A stretch of DNA of 64,000 bases from an uncultured SAR86 cluster bacterium (GTDB lineage: Bacteria; Pseudomonadota; Gammaproteobacteria; Magnimaribacterales; AG-339-G14): contig CACJUN010000001.1 in assembly GCA_902596665.1 (NCBI GenBank), forward strand, positions 1-64,000. The letters run 5' to 3'. The notes beneath the pieces were generated by a model. It did no database searches, had not been told where the DNA came from, and saw only the letters and a list, made by a program, of their open reading frames with translations. Shown one piece after another: positions 9,989 to 19,247 of this stretch (positions are counted from its first letter, which is position 1; each line of letters starts with the position of its first letter). The position numbers were made by a program, and so were the translations under genes.

Positions 9989-10865
9989 TGGCGTACTTCA
10001 AATTGATAAGCCAAAAGCTGAGTCATCTGCTTCTTATATAAGAAGACTGTCTAAATTAGATCCAGAACTAAAAATTGGGCATTGTGGAACTCTTGATCCA
10101 ATGGCTACTGGAATATTGATAGTTTGTCTTAATCAAATGACCAGATTTGCTTCCTATCTGAGCTCGTCTGAAAAAACTTATCATGCATGCATATACTTTG
10201 GAAAAAAAACTAGCACTGGTGACTCTGAGGGGGAGATAATCGATTCAAAAGAATTTTCATTTTTAGATTTCTCTTCAAAAGATGTAGAAAACACAATTCA
10301 AAAATTTCTGGGTAAATCAAAACAAAAACCTCCAGCATACTCAGCCTTGAAACACAAAGGAAAATCTCTTTATCAATACGCAAGAAAAGGCATAAAAATA
10401 GATAAAGACGAAAGAGAAATTTTTATATCTTCAATAAAACTATTATCCATAATGGGAAATGAAATGAATATTGAAGTCTCTTGTAGCTCTGGAACTTACA
10501 TAAGATCCTTAGCAGAAGATATCGGTGAACTATTTAATTGTCCTGCGTATTTGAAAGATCTTAGAAGAACCAGATCAGGGAATTTCTATGTTAAAAATGC
10601 AATCAAACTCCCTGAAGAAAGTTTACCTATCGATAAAATAATTTCACCAAATGATGCACTTAATTGCTTTAATGAGATACAATGCGCGCCAGATATAGTA
10701 GATAAATTAAGAAACGGCCAATTCGTCGAATCTAACTTGAAATACGATTCTTCGACTATTTTAAGGCTAAGGGATTCCAAAAGGGGATTCATTGGATTGG
10801 TAGAATATAACGAAGGTTTACTAAAACCAAAACGATTCCTAGAAAATTTTCTATCTACATCTTAA
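9981..10865 (+). CDS. truB: tRNA pseudouridine-55 synthase
   Basis: TruB (294 residues) makes pseudouridine at position 55 in the T-loop of tRNAs. The catalytic segment HCGTLDPMATGIL contains Asp39. The KPPAYSALKHKG block and the GTYIRSLAEDIG block are both typical. The gene overlaps rbfA by 8 bp and precedes rpsO, the standard order. Confidence 0.96.
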   Translation: MINGVLQIDKPKAESSASYIRRLSKLDPELKIGHCGTLDPMATGILIVCLNQMTRFASYLSSSEKTYHACIYFGKKTSTGDSEGEIIDSKEFSFLDFSSKDVENTIQKFLGKSKQKPPAYSALKHKGKSLYQYARKGIKIDKDEREIFISSIKLLSIMGNEMNIEVSCSSGTYIRSLAEDIGELFNCPAYLKDLRRTRSGNFYVKNAIKLPEESLPIDKIISPNDALNCFNEIQCAPDIVDKLRNGQFVESNLKYDSSTILRLRDSKRGFIGLVEYNEGLLKPKRFLENFLSTS

Positions 10866-10881
10866 AAACTAGGAGGACTCA

Positions 10882-11151
10882 TTGAGTTTAACAACAGAAC
10901 AGAAAAATGAAATTGTAAGTAAATTTGCCGTATCGGATGGAGATACTGGTTCACCTCAGGTTCAAATAGCTTTATTAACTGCGAATATTGAATCGTTACA
11001 AAAGCATTTTAAAGATCATGCGAAGGATCATCACTCCCGTCAGGGACTTATAAGAATGGTGAATTCTAGGAGAAAATTATTAGATTATCTCAAAGGAAAA
11101 GATCCCGAGGCTTATTCTTCTGTTCTAGAAGCACTGAATCTAAGAAAGTAA
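10882..11151 (+). CDS. rpsO: Ribosomal protein uS15
   Basis: The 89-residue protein matches uS15 along its full length, including [28 protein letters not shown] and RRKLLDYL. The start is TTG at 10882, set by a strong Shine-Dalgarno AGGAGG at 10871-10876 and by the N-terminus [12 protein letters not shown] perfect 10-bp inverted repeat spans its stop codon. Confidence 0.97.
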   Translation: MSLTTEQKNEIVSKFAVSDGDTGSPQVQIALLTANIESLQKHFKDHAKDHHSRQGLIRMVNSRRKLLDYLKGKDPEAYSSVLEALNLRK

Positions 11152-11162
11152 TTTAGATTCAG
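11134..11162 (+). promoter_or_regulatory. rpsO-pnp hairpin (probable attenuator or RNase III site)
   Basis: CTGAATCTAA (11134-11143) and TTAGATTCAG (11153-11162) form a perfect 10-bp stem with a 9-nt loop that contains the end of rpsO. Only a short, broken T-run follows, so it is not a strong terminator. In E. coli the rpsO-pnp gap holds the rpsO terminator and the RNase III-cleaved hairpin through which PNPase limits its own mRNA. The position here suggests the same role. Confidence 0.6.
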
Positions 11163-11180
11163 ATTTATAAAGGAAATTAA

Positions 11181-13286
11181 ATGTTTGAAGAGACTTATGC
11201 GTCAGTTACAACAAATGTAGCTGGTAGAGAAATAAAATTAGAAACAGGAAAAATAGCACGACAAGCCACAGCATCTATCATTGCTTCTTCTGGCGATAAT
11301 CAAGTTCTAGTAACTGTCGTTGCTGGAAGAGAGCCAGAAGGCCAATCTTTTTTTCCACTAACAGTAAATTACACAGAAAAATATTATGCTGCAGGAAAGA
11401 TTCCAGGCAGTTTTTTTCGTAGAGAGGGTAGACCAACAGAAAAAGAAACACTTGTCTCAAGACTTATTGATAGACCTTTAAGACCTTTATTTCCGAAAGG
11501 TTATTTTCAAGAAGTGCAAGTAATATGCACAGTTTTATCTGCTGATAAGAATGAAAGTCCTGAGATAATTTCTCTCATTGGAGCATCTGCTGCTTTAGCG
11601 ATATCTGGCCTTCCTTTTGAGGGTCCAATTTCTGCTGCAAGAGTGGGATTTGTGGATGGCTCATATGTGCTCAATCCTGATAATGAATCACTTGAAAAAT
11701 CGATGTTGGATATGGTTGTTGCTGGAACGAAAGATGCTATTTTGATGGTTGAATCTGAGGCAAAAGAACTTTCAGAAGATCAAATGCTTGGAGCGGTTTT
11801 ATTTGCTCATCAAGAAATGCAAAAAACAATTACTTTAATTGAAGAGCTCGCTTCAAAAACCTCTATTCCTGAAATTGAATATTCTATAAAAGAAGATAAT
11901 TCTGAATTAAAAGAAAAAATTATAAATATTGTAAGAGATGACCTAGTGAGTGCTTATTCGATTCCAGAAAAGGCTAAAAGACAGGAATCAGTCTCTCTTG
12001 CTCGAGATAAAATGAAAGAGAGTCTTAGTGATGAAGATTTGGAAGATGAAAACGCTGTTTCTGGATATTTCAAATCAGTAGAATCAGAAATAGTAAGATC
12101 TAGACTCCTTAACGGAGATTCAAGAATAGATGGAAGAGACCTTGATACAGTCAGACCAATAGATATAGAAGTTGGATTTTTAAATAAATCTCACGGTTCT
12201 TGTTTATTTACGAGAGGTGAGACTCAATCTATTGGTGTTGCAACACTAGGTGGGTCCAGAGATGCTCAATTGATTGATGCTCTAGAAGGTACAACAAATG
12301 ATCCCTTTATGCTTCATTATAACTTTCCTCCATTTTCTGTTGGTGAGGCAGGTTTTATAGGGGCGCCGAAAAGAAGAGAAATCGGTCATGGAAAATTGGC
12401 ACGAAGAGCTTTGGAAGCAGTTTTGCCATCCCAAGAAGAGTTCCCCTATACCATAAGGGTTGTATCCGAAATAACTGAATCGAATGGCTCTAGTTCCATG
12501 GCAACAGTTTGTTCTTCAAGTCTATCAATGATGGATGCAGGAATTCCTATTAAGAAAGCTGTGGCAGGAGTAGCTATGGGACTTGTTCTTGATGGCAATG
12601 ATTTCTGCGTCATAACAGATATTTTAGGAGATGAAGATCATCTGGGAGATATGGATTTTAAGGTAGCAGGAACTTCAGATGGAGTAACGGCTCTTCAGAT
12701 GGATATTAAAGTTAAAGGAATATCAGAAGAGATAATGGAGGTAGCTCTTGAGAAAGCACAGATAGCAAGGACTCACATCCTTGAAAAAATGGATTCTGTA
12801 TTGGACTCACCAAGAAAAGAACTTTCTCCAAATGCCCCGCAAGCCGTAAATATGACTATTGCAAAAGATAAAATTAGAGAAGTGATTGGAAAAGGCGGTT
12901 CGGTAATTAAAAGTATTACCGAAAAATCTGGTGCAAATGTGGATATTAATGATGATGGAGAGATTAAAATATTTGGCGATTCACCTGAATCAAGGCAAAC
13001 AGCCATAGACCTTATTAATCAAATTGTTGCAGATCCTGAAGTCGGTCACATTTATACCGGAACTGTAGTTAAAATTGTCGAGTTCGGAGCTTTTGTTTCA
13101 ATAGATGGTGGAAAAGAAGGCCTAGTCCATGTCTCAGAAATCATGGAAGAAAGGGTTGAGAAAGTCTCTGACTACCTTGTTGAAGGAGAAGAAGTCGATG
13201 TTAAAGTCATTGGTATTGATGACAGAGGTAGGGTAAAACTTAGCATCAAAGCAGTAAATTCACCAGAAGAAACTACCGAAGGATAA
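11181..13286 (+). CDS. pnp: Polynucleotide phosphorylase
   Basis: PNPase (701 residues) degrades RNA phosphorolytically from the 3' end as a trimer. Two RNase PH-like domains are joined by an alpha-helical domain; FFPLTVNYTEKYYAAGKIPGS and the second-domain SNGSSSMATVC block are typical. A KH domain (VIGKGGSVIKSITEKSG) and an S1 domain (GTVVKIVEFGAFVSIDGGKEGLVHVSEI) complete the C-terminus. Its stop lies 3 bases from the 3' end of the opposite-strand tRNA-Met, which leaves no room for its own terminator. Confidence 0.98.
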   Translation: MFEETYASVTTNVAGREIKLETGKIARQATASIIASSGDNQVLVTVVAGREPEGQSFFPLTVNYTEKYYAAGKIPGSFFRREGRPTEKETLVSRLIDRPLRPLFPKGYFQEVQVICTVLSADKNESPEIISLIGASAALAISGLPFEGPISAARVGFVDGSYVLNPDNESLEKSMLDMVVAGTKDAILMVESEAKELSEDQMLGAVLFAHQEMQKTITLIEELASKTSIPEIEYSIKEDNSELKEKIINIVRDDLVSAYSIPEKAKRQESVSLARDKMKESLSDEDLEDENAVSGYFKSVESEIVRSRLLNGDSRIDGRDLDTVRPIDIEVGFLNKSHGSCLFTRGETQSIGVATLGGSRDAQLIDALEGTTNDPFMLHYNFPPFSVGEAGFIGAPKRREIGHGKLARRALEAVLPSQEEFPYTIRVVSEITESNGSSSMATVCSSSLSMMDAGIPIKKAVAGVAMGLVLDGNDFCVITDILGDEDHLGDMDFKVAGTSDGVTALQMDIKVKGISEEIMEVALEKAQIARTHILEKMDSVLDSPRKELSPNAPQAVNMTIAKDKIREVIGKGGSVIKSITEKSGANVDINDDGEIKIFGDSPESRQTAIDLINQIVADPEVGHIYTGTVVKIVEFGAFVSIDGGKEGLVHVSEIMEERVEKVSDYLVEGEEVDVKVIGIDDRGRVKLSIKAVNSPEETTEG

Positions 13287-13289
13287 ATC

Positions 13290-13366
13290 TGGTGGCTATG
13301 GGTAGACTTGAACTACCGACCTCTGCGTTATGAGTGCAGCGCTCTAACCAGCTGAGCTACATAGCC
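13290..13366 (-). tRNA. tRNA-Met, elongator type (CAT)
   Basis: On the minus strand the acceptor GGCTATG pairs with CATAGCC, followed by A and an encoded CCA at 13290-13292. The anticodon loop is CTCATAA. The D-arm AGCTCAGCTGGTTAGAGC and the fully paired first base mark an elongator rather than an initiator. The anticodon stem CTGCA/CGCAG has an A-C mismatch at the pair next to the loop. A tRNA-Ile with lysidine-modified CAT cannot be fully excluded from sequence, but the body resembles elongator Met. Confidence 0.9.
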
Positions 13367-13377
13367 AAAGAAAGAGA

Positions 13378-13406
13378 ATTCTCTTAGTCTGATCATTAAA
13401 AGTCAA
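13378..13406 (-). promoter_or_regulatory. Probable promoter of tRNA-Met with overlapping 14-bp palindrome
   Basis: Read on the minus strand, TTGACT (13401-13406) and GAGAAT (13378-13383) are separated by 17 bp. Transcription would start near 13371, just before the tRNA 5' end at 13366. The -10 lies inside the perfect palindrome AAGAGAATTCTCTT (13372-13385). The palindrome could be an operator, or a short hairpin ending ychF transcripts. Confidence 0.45.
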
Positions 13407-13414
13407 GCAACAAG

Positions 13415-14500
13415 CTATACATTGAATCTGAAGTGAACTATGTCTCCATCTTTAATGATGTATTCAGAACCTTCGGATCTTAATTTTCCTGCCTCTTTAG
13501 CTCCTAGCTCACCATTAAACTCAATATAGTCTTCATAGGAAATGGTTTCAGCTCTGATAAAACCTTTTTCAAAGTCTGTATGAATTGTTCCTGCAGCTTG
13601 AGGAGCCAGAGATCCTTTTTTTATTTCCCAGGCTCTTACTTCTTTTTTTCCAGCCGTAAAAAAGGTTTGAAGACCTAAGCTATCAAATGCTGCCCTGATC
13701 ATGACGTTTAATCCAGGTTCTTCCAGACCTATATCTTTCAGAAGATCATCTTTGTCATCTCCAAGTTCAGCTATTTCAGCTTCAAGCTGATTGCATAGAC
13801 CAATGACTTGAGAATTATTTTCAGAGGCGAATTCTTTAACGGATGAATAAAATTCATTTTCTTCAAGGCTATCATCTATGTTTGCAACATATATAACAGG
13901 TTTGATTGAAATAAGATTTAAGCCTTTAAGTTCAGCTAAATCGTTATTTTCAAAGTTTATATTTCTTAAATTCTCTTCTTTATTGAGAAATTCCAATGTT
14001 TTTTCATAAACTTCTAAAGTAAAGAGAAGCTTTTTGTCGCCACTTTTAGCTTTCCTCTTAACATTTTCAATGGCGTTCTCAAGAACTTCCATGTCTGCAA
14101 GGATAAGTTCAAGTTCTATCGTTTTTATATCATCTAGAGGAGATATTTTATCTTTGACATGAATTATGCTTTCATCTTCAAAGCATCTAACCACGTGAAT
14201 AATCGCATCTGTTTCTCTAATATTGGCAAGAAACTTATTACCTAAACCCTCTCCCTTGGAAGCTCCCTCAACAAGACCAGCGATATCTACAAATTCAACA
14301 GTTGATTGAATTATTTCCTCAGGATCAACAATTTCAGCTATTTTATTTAGTCTTCTGTCAGGAAGATTTACTATTCCAACATTAGGATCGATTGTGCAGA
14401 ATGGAAAATTTTCAGCTTGTATGCCAGATGATGTTAACGCATTGAATAAGGTAGATTTTCCTACGTTAGGTAATCCCACAATCCCACATTTAAGTCCCAT
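13415..14500 (-). CDS. ychF: Redox-regulated ATPase/GTPase YchF (OLA1 family)
   Basis: The 361-residue Obg-like P-loop protein prefers ATP and associates with ribosomes. The start [19 protein letters not shown] is the conserved N-terminus; an in-frame ATG 13 codons upstream would add a segment lying inside pth. [20 protein letters not shown] and the C-terminal TGS domain ending in IVHFRFNV are typical. It overlaps the pth stop by one base (TAATG). It is the last protein gene of the minus-strand lolB-to-ychF unit. Confidence 0.96.
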   Translation of the reverse strand: MGLKCGIVGLPNVGKSTLFNALTSSGIQAENFPFCTIDPNVGIVNLPDRRLNKIAEIVDPEEIIQSTVEFVDIAGLVEGASKGEGLGNKFLANIRETDAIIHVVRCFEDESIIHVKDKISPLDDIKTIELELILADMEVLENAIENVKRKAKSGDKKLLFTLEVYEKTLEFLNKEENLRNINFENNDLAELKGLNLISIKPVIYVANIDDSLEENEFYSSVKEFASENNSQVIGLCNQLEAEIAELGDDKDDLLKDIGLEEPGLNVMIRAAFDSLGLQTFFTAGKKEVRAWEIKKGSLAPQAAGTIHTDFEKGFIRAETISYEDYIEFNGELGAKEAGKLRSEGSEYIIKDGDIVHFRFNV

Positions 14501-15078
14501 TATTTTTTTGAATGTAATTGCGTCAAAGCTTTTTCCCAATCATCAAAAGCAACAAGTTCAAAAACTTCCAAGGCATTATGCATCGCTATAAGTTTATTTT
14601 TCCTTTCGCTGGAAGATCCTTTTTTTACGACAAAGGAATTAACTTTTTTTGTATCGCCTGGATGACCTATACCAATTCTTAGCCTCTTAAAATCTTTTTT
14701 ACCAGACAAGCTCTGCATAATATCTTTTAAGCCATTGTGACCTCCATCTCCTCCAGAGAATTTTAATTTTGATACTCCAGGAGGAAGATCTAGGTCATCA
14801 TGAACAACAAGAAGATTTTTTAATTTTATATTTTCCCCTTTTACAGTAGGAGCAACGCTTTTTCCACTTTGATTCATAAATAGGGTAGGGATAGAAAGGA
14901 TGACTTCAATATCCTTCAATAGAAATTTTCCTATAGAAGCTTTATATTTTTTCTTTTCTGTTAACTCAACATCATACTTTTCACAAAGCATATGAACGAA
15001 ATCAGTTCCTGCATTATGTCTTGTATTAGCATACCTTGAGCCAGGATTTCCTAACCCAACCACTAAAAAGGTTTCCAT
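14500..15078 (-). CDS. pth: Peptidyl-tRNA hydrolase
   Basis: Pth (192 residues) frees tRNAs from peptidyl-tRNA that drops off ribosomes. VVGLGNPGSRYANTRHNAG holds the catalytic His21. LLVVHDDLDLPPG contains the partner Asp, and GGDGGHNGLKDI and RLRIGIGHP are both present. It lies 3 bp after rplY and shares one base with ychF. Confidence 0.96.
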   Translation of the reverse strand: METFLVVGLGNPGSRYANTRHNAGTDFVHMLCEKYDVELTEKKKYKASIGKFLLKDIEVILSIPTLFMNQSGKSVAPTVKGENIKLKNLLVVHDDLDLPPGVSKLKFSGGDGGHNGLKDIMQSLSGKKDFKRLRIGIGHPGDTKKVNSFVVKKGSSSERKNKLIAMHNALEVFELVAFDDWEKALTQLHSKK

Positions 15079-15081
15079 AAA

Positions 15082-15783
15082 TTAGTTATCGTTAGATTCT
15101 TCTTCTTGAGACTCGTCTGTTTGAGATGAATCGGCAGAAGCTTCAGCATCGTCTGTAACTTCTTCACCATCTTCTCCAATAACAGGATCATCATCAATTT
15201 CAAGTGAAGCTCTGGTAACAGAACAAGAGAGAACAGGTTGATCTTGAAGATCATTCAATACGCTGGTCAGTTCGACACCTTCGGGCAAGGAAATTTCTGA
15301 CATCATCACAGATTGATTCAATTCAATGTTTTGAGTGTCGATTTCAATAAATTCTGGAAGAGAGGCTGCAGAGCATAAAACTTCTACTTCGTTTCTGAGG
15401 TGAGAAATCATACCGCCTTGTTGTTTGACGCCAACACAAATATCCTCATTAATAAATTTTAATGGGACATTAACAGTTACTTTGGTATCTTTTGAAACAA
15501 CAAGGAAGTCAACGTGTGAAGGTCTATCATTTCTCGGGTTTCTTTGAATATCTTTCAATAGAACCTCAAAAGGGGATCCATCAATATTCAAATCGATAAC
15601 TTGGGAAAAAATACTTGGGTTTTCAAGAATTTTCTTAAGATCTTTCTCCAAGATTTTAATGTTTGAAGATTTTTCTTCTCCGTATATAACCCCGGGGACT
15701 ATTTCAGAAGATCTTAAGCTTCTTGAATTTGCCTTACCTGTTTCTTGTCTGGATTCACCAGATATAGTTATTTTTTCGCTCAT
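15082..15783 (-). CDS. rplY: Ribosomal protein bL25, long (Ctc) form
   Basis: The 233-residue protein has the 5S rRNA-binding L25 domain at the N-terminus (about 1-95), the Ctc-type TL5 beta domain (about 100-190), and a tail of about 40 residues dominated by Asp, Glu and Ser. E. coli has only the first domain (94 residues), but long forms are common in pseudomonads. It lies 3 bp after prs and 3 bp before pth. Confidence 0.93.
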   Translation of the reverse strand: MSEKITISGESRQETGKANSRSLRSSEIVPGVIYGEEKSSNIKILEKDLKKILENPSIFSQVIDLNIDGSPFEVLLKDIQRNPRNDRPSHVDFLVVSKDTKVTVNVPLKFINEDICVGVKQQGGMISHLRNEVEVLCSAASLPEFIEIDTQNIELNQSVMMSEISLPEGVELTSVLNDLQDQPVLSCSVTRASLEIDDDPVIGEDGEEVTDDAEASADSSQTDESQEEESNDN

Positions 15784-15786
15784 TTT

Positions 15787-16743
15787 TTATAAAAACATTT
15801 CACTGATTGATTCTTCTCTATTCACTCTTGTTATAGCGCCTGCTAATGTTGAATCCATAGAGACAATCTTTATTTTCTTACAATTTTCAGCCTCTTTTGA
15901 GAGCGGAATTGTATCAGTTACTATCAATGAGTCTAGCTTTGATTTGGATATTTTTTTAATTGCAGAACCAGAAAGAACTGGGTGAGAAATATAAGCATAA
16001 ACTTTTTGAGCGCCTTGTTTTTTCAATGCATCGGCAGCGTTGCAGAGAGTTCCTGCTGTATCAATTATGTCATCGATAATAATGCATGTTTTTTTCTTAA
16101 CGTCCCCAATAACATTCATGACTTCAGATTCATTCGCCTTTTCTCTTCTTTTATCAATGATAGCTAAATCAGTATCCCCCATATATTTTGCTAGTGCTCT
16201 TGCTCTTACAACACCACCTACATCAGGAGAAACTACAATTTGGTTTGGATATCTTGATCTGTTTATATGATTTAAGAATGCTTTTGTAACGTAGATATTA
16301 TCCACAGGTATATTGAAGAAACCCTGTATTTGATCAGAGTGTAAATCCAGAGTCATGATTCTATTTGCGCCAGCAATCTGAAGAATTTCAGCAACTAGTT
16401 TTGCTGAAATAGGCACTCTTTCAGATCTAACTCTTCGATCCTGTCTGGCATAACCAAAATAGGGAATCACTGCGGTAATTCTGGAAGCAGATGCTCTCCT
16501 TAAAGCATCTATCATAATTGATAACTCCATGAGATTTTCATTTGCAGGAGAACAAGTTGATTGGATTATGAATACATCCTTTCCTCTGACATTAACGTTT
16601 ATCCTTACATCTGACTCGCCATCGCTGAATCTCTCAACTTCAGCTTTTCCTAGATTTTTACCAAGTTTTTTAGCAATCTTTCCAGCTAACACATTGTTAG
16701 CATTACCTGAAAATAAAATAAGATTTTTAGCAGGCTTTAACAT
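15787..16743 (-). CDS. prs: Ribose-phosphate pyrophosphokinase
   Basis: Prs (318 residues) makes PRPP from ribose-5-phosphate and ATP for nucleotide, histidine and NAD synthesis. The ATP region [13 protein letters not shown], the catalytic loop and the PRPP motif ([13 protein letters not shown]) are present, as is FGYARQDRR. tRNA-Gln lies just upstream in the same transcript. Confidence 0.97.
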   Translation of the reverse strand: MLKPAKNLILFSGNANNVLAGKIAKKLGKNLGKAEVERFSDGESDVRINVNVRGKDVFIIQSTCSPANENLMELSIMIDALRRASASRITAVIPYFGYARQDRRVRSERVPISAKLVAEILQIAGANRIMTLDLHSDQIQGFFNIPVDNIYVTKAFLNHINRSRYPNQIVVSPDVGGVVRARALAKYMGDTDLAIIDKRREKANESEVMNVIGDVKKKTCIIIDDIIDTAGTLCNAADALKKQGAQKVYAYISHPVLSGSAIKKISKSKLDSLIVTDTIPLSKEAENCKKIKIVSMDSTLAGAITRVNREESISEMFL

Positions 16744-16749
16744 TTTATC

Positions 16750-16824
16750 TGGCTGGGGTGGTAGGATTCGAACCTACGCATGGCGGCATCAAAAGCCGCT
16801 GCCTTACCGCTTGGCCACACCCCA
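16750..16824 (-). tRNA. tRNA-Gln (TTG)
   Basis: On the minus strand the acceptor TGGGGTG pairs with CACCCCA, followed by G and an encoded CCA at 16750-16752. The anticodon stem GCGGC/GCCGC encloses TTTTGAT, so the anticodon is TTG. Its first base directly follows the ispE stop codon with no gap, and prs begins 6 bp beyond its 3' end. The tRNA must therefore be cut from the ispE-prs mRNA. Confidence 0.96.
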
Positions 16825-17625
16825 TTATTTATTAAGTTCATCATATATCGGAGACTTGTCTAAACTTCTTGTTACAAAAAACTTACAGTTAGTCGGAACT
16901 TTCGTTGCAATTGTATACGCCTCTTCTGAAGAATTAAAATTTAAATACATTGAAGAGCCAGTTCCAGATAATTCTACAGTTCCATATTGAGACATGAGGT
17001 TAAAAATTTCATTTATTTCTGGATATACTTTTCTTGCAAAGTACTCAAAATCATTTTTTAAATGTTTTGGAAAATCTGTCTTATTTTCTTCATAAAACTT
17101 GAATGCATCAGCCGTGGATATTTTTATATCTGGATAGATAATTAAATAATAGTTTGCCTCTATTTCAATAGTTTCAAGTAATTCGCCTCTTCCTTTAGCA
17201 ACAGAATTTTCTCCTTTTATGAAAAAAGGAACATCGCTTCCTAGACTAAGTCCAATTTTTAATAACTTACTGTCTGGTAAATTTAATTTAAAAAGTTTAT
17301 TTAGAACGATCAATGTAGAGGCACAATTTGAACTTCCACCCCCTAAGCCTGCACCAATTGGTATATTTTTCTGTACTTTAAATGAGAAATCAGATTTTTC
17401 ATGGCATAAGCTTTTCATCAAAAAATAAGCTTTTGTAATTAGATTATCTTCAGTTTTAATCTCATCATTATTGATATTAAGTTGGAAATTTTTACTTTCT
17501 TTTATTTCAAGATAATCATACAAAGATATTAATCTGAACTCAGTTTCAAGATCATGGTAGCCATCAGGTCTCTTTGAATTTATTTTCAGACCAATGTTTA
17601 ACTTCGCTGGACAGGAAACTTTCAT
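16825..17625 (-). CDS. ispE: 4-diphosphocytidyl-2-C-methyl-D-erythritol kinase
   Basis: IspE (266 residues) is a GHMP kinase in the MEP isoprenoid pathway. SCPAKLNIGLKI at the N-terminus, the ATP loop PIGAGLGGGSSN and the C-terminal GTGSSMYL are recognisable. It overlaps lolB by 4 bp and abuts tRNA-Gln, the gammaproteobacterial lolB-ispE-tRNA-prs order. Confidence 0.95.
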   Translation of the reverse strand: MKVSCPAKLNIGLKINSKRPDGYHDLETEFRLISLYDYLEIKESKNFQLNINNDEIKTEDNLITKAYFLMKSLCHEKSDFSFKVQKNIPIGAGLGGGSSNCASTLIVLNKLFKLNLPDSKLLKIGLSLGSDVPFFIKGENSVAKGRGELLETIEIEANYYLIIYPDIKISTADAFKFYEENKTDFPKHLKNDFEYFARKVYPEINEIFNLMSQYGTVELSGTGSSMYLNFNSSEEAYTIATKVPTNCKFFVTRSLDKSPIYDELNK

Positions 17626-18137
17626 TTATTTATCAAAATCTTAAGTTTATAAAATGGATTAGTTGCAACTAATTTATCCGTATCTTCTTGAGCGTCGGAT
17701 ATTTTTTCAACAAGGATAGAATCTTCTATTATTTTTAGGAGTTTGCAGTCTCCAGATAAGCAATCTCTGTAGTACCAATCCACTACAGAATAAAGTGTAA
17801 AAATTAATTTATCATTCTTTTGAATTATTTCTTCTGCTTTGCTTCTGAAAGAATTATTGACTAATAATTGATATGTATTTTTATTTTTGAACACAAGGCT
17901 GAATTTTGGATATAACCTACTACTTTTAAAATTTATTATTAATTTTTCTTTTTGTTTTAAAAAACTGACTTTTCCGTTAAGGAAAGATTCACTTGTTGTA
18001 AATGAAAAACTTGCATCTAAAAAATCTCTATCATTTTTTGAAGTAATTAAGTCATCTTTAACAGTTGCACAAGATGAAAGATAGGATACTAAAATAAAAA
18101 TAAGTAGAATTGACCTCAGGATTGAATTTTTATTCAT
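17622..18137 (-). CDS. lolB: Probable outer-membrane lipoprotein receptor LolB (divergent)
   Basis: The 171-residue protein has a lipoprotein signal peptide ending in the lipobox LSSC (Cys about 23). The rest is a soluble domain rich in beta strands with sections resembling LolB, which inserts lipoproteins into the outer membrane. Similarity is weak. The call relies mainly on position directly upstream of ispE and divergent from prfA, where lolB sits in Pseudomonas and E. coli. A different envelope lipoprotein is possible. Confidence 0.65.
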   Translation of the reverse strand: MNKNSILRSILLIFILVSYLSSCATVKDDLITSKNDRDFLDASFSFTTSESFLNGKVSFLKQKEKLIINFKSSRLYPKFSLVFKNKNTYQLLVNNSFRSKAEEIIQKNDKLIFTLYSVVDWYYRDCLSGDCKLLKIIEDSILVEKISDAQEDTDKLVATNPFYKLKILINK

Positions 18138-18155
18138 CTTTTAAAAATTTTATAA

Positions 18156-19247
18156 ATGTTAGATTCAATAAAAACAAGATTAACCGAGATTAAGGATAAT
18201 TTCTCTGATATTCAGACTAAATTGAGCATGCCAGATGTAATAAATGATCAAAAGCAGTATGCATCTTTATCGAAAGAATATTCTAATTTAAAACCTATTG
18301 TAGAAAAATTCGAAGAGTACATTCAGTGCGAAAGCAATATTTCAAATGCTGAAGAAGTCCTTAATGAATCTGATATAGATTTAGCGGAGTTAGCAAAAGA
18401 GGAAATTAAAGAAAATAACGAAAGAATTTCTGAGATTGAAATAGAGCTGAAGAATCTTCTTATACCTGTTGATGAGAATGATGATAAAAATGTTTTTGTT
18501 GAAGTTAGAGCCGGAACCGGTGGCGATGAGGCAGCACTTTTTGTTGGAGACCTTTATAGAATGTATCTAAGGCTAGCAGAAAGAAATAGATGGAAGAGTG
18601 ACCTTATTTCGTCAAGAGAAAGCGAGCAAGGTGGATTTAAAGAAGTTGTAATAAAAATTTCTGGAGAGAATGTTTATAAAAAATTGAAGTTTGAATCTGG
18701 GATACATCGTGTTCAAAGAGTTCCTTCAACTGAATCACAAGGAAGAATTCATACCTCGGCATGCTCGGTAGCTGTTCTTGCAGAAATAGAAGATGTTGAA
18801 GAAGTCGAGATAGATAAGTCTGAAATCAGAACTGACACTTTTCGTGCCTCTGGTGCAGGAGGACAGCATGTTAACAAGACAGATTCAGCTGTGAGGTTAA
18901 CCCACATTCCGACCGGAATAGTCGTTGAGTGCCAGGATGATAGGTCTCAACATAAGAATAAAGCAAAAGCACTTACTTTGCTTGGTGCAAAGCTCAAAGC
19001 AATGGCAGAACAAGAGCTAACTCAAGAGCAAGCTGAAAAAAGAAAAAATATGGTTGGATCAGGAGATCGATCTGAAAAAATTAGAACATACAATTTTCCT
19101 CAAAGTAGAATCACTGATCATAGAATTGAATTTTCGGTTCATAATTTGGATGGCTTCCTAGATGGTGAAATGGAAATCATGATCTCAACGTTATTGGAAG
19201 AAAATCAAGCTAGATTATTATCAAACCTTGAAAAAACATTCTCGTGA
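18156..19247 (+). CDS. prfA: Peptide chain release factor 1
   Basis: RF1 (363 residues) ends translation at UAA and UAG. The GGQ loop ([18 protein letters not shown], about 234-236) triggers peptide release, and the PxT-type codon-recognition segment lies in the region [17 protein letters not shown]. No internal frameshift is seen. Only 18 bp separate its start from the divergent lolB start. hemA, often found upstream of prfA, is absent here. It overlaps prmC by 4 bp. Confidence 0.97.
   Translation: MLDSIKTRLTEIKDNFSDIQTKLSMPDVINDQKQYASLSKEYSNLKPIVEKFEEYIQCESNISNAEEVLNESDIDLAELAKEEIKENNERISEIEIELKNLLIPVDENDDKNVFVEVRAGTGGDEAALFVGDLYRMYLRLAERNRWKSDLISSRESEQGGFKEVVIKISGENVYKKLKFESGIHRVQRVPSTESQGRIHTSACSVAVLAEIEDVEEVEIDKSEIRTDTFRASGAGGQHVNKTDSAVRLTHIPTGIVVECQDDRSQHKNKAKALTLLGAKLKAMAEQELTQEQAEKRKNMVGSGDRSEKIRTYNFPQSRITDHRIEFSVHNLDGFLDGEMEIMISTLLEENQARLLSNLEKTFS

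Noticed and set aside
14501-14539. 13-codon N-terminal extension of ychF
   Set aside because: The extension overlaps pth and lacks similarity. [15 protein letters not shown] is the conserved start.
18156-19247. Programmed frameshift in the release factor gene
   Set aside because: That site is typical of prfB. This gene is prfA and its frame is continuous.
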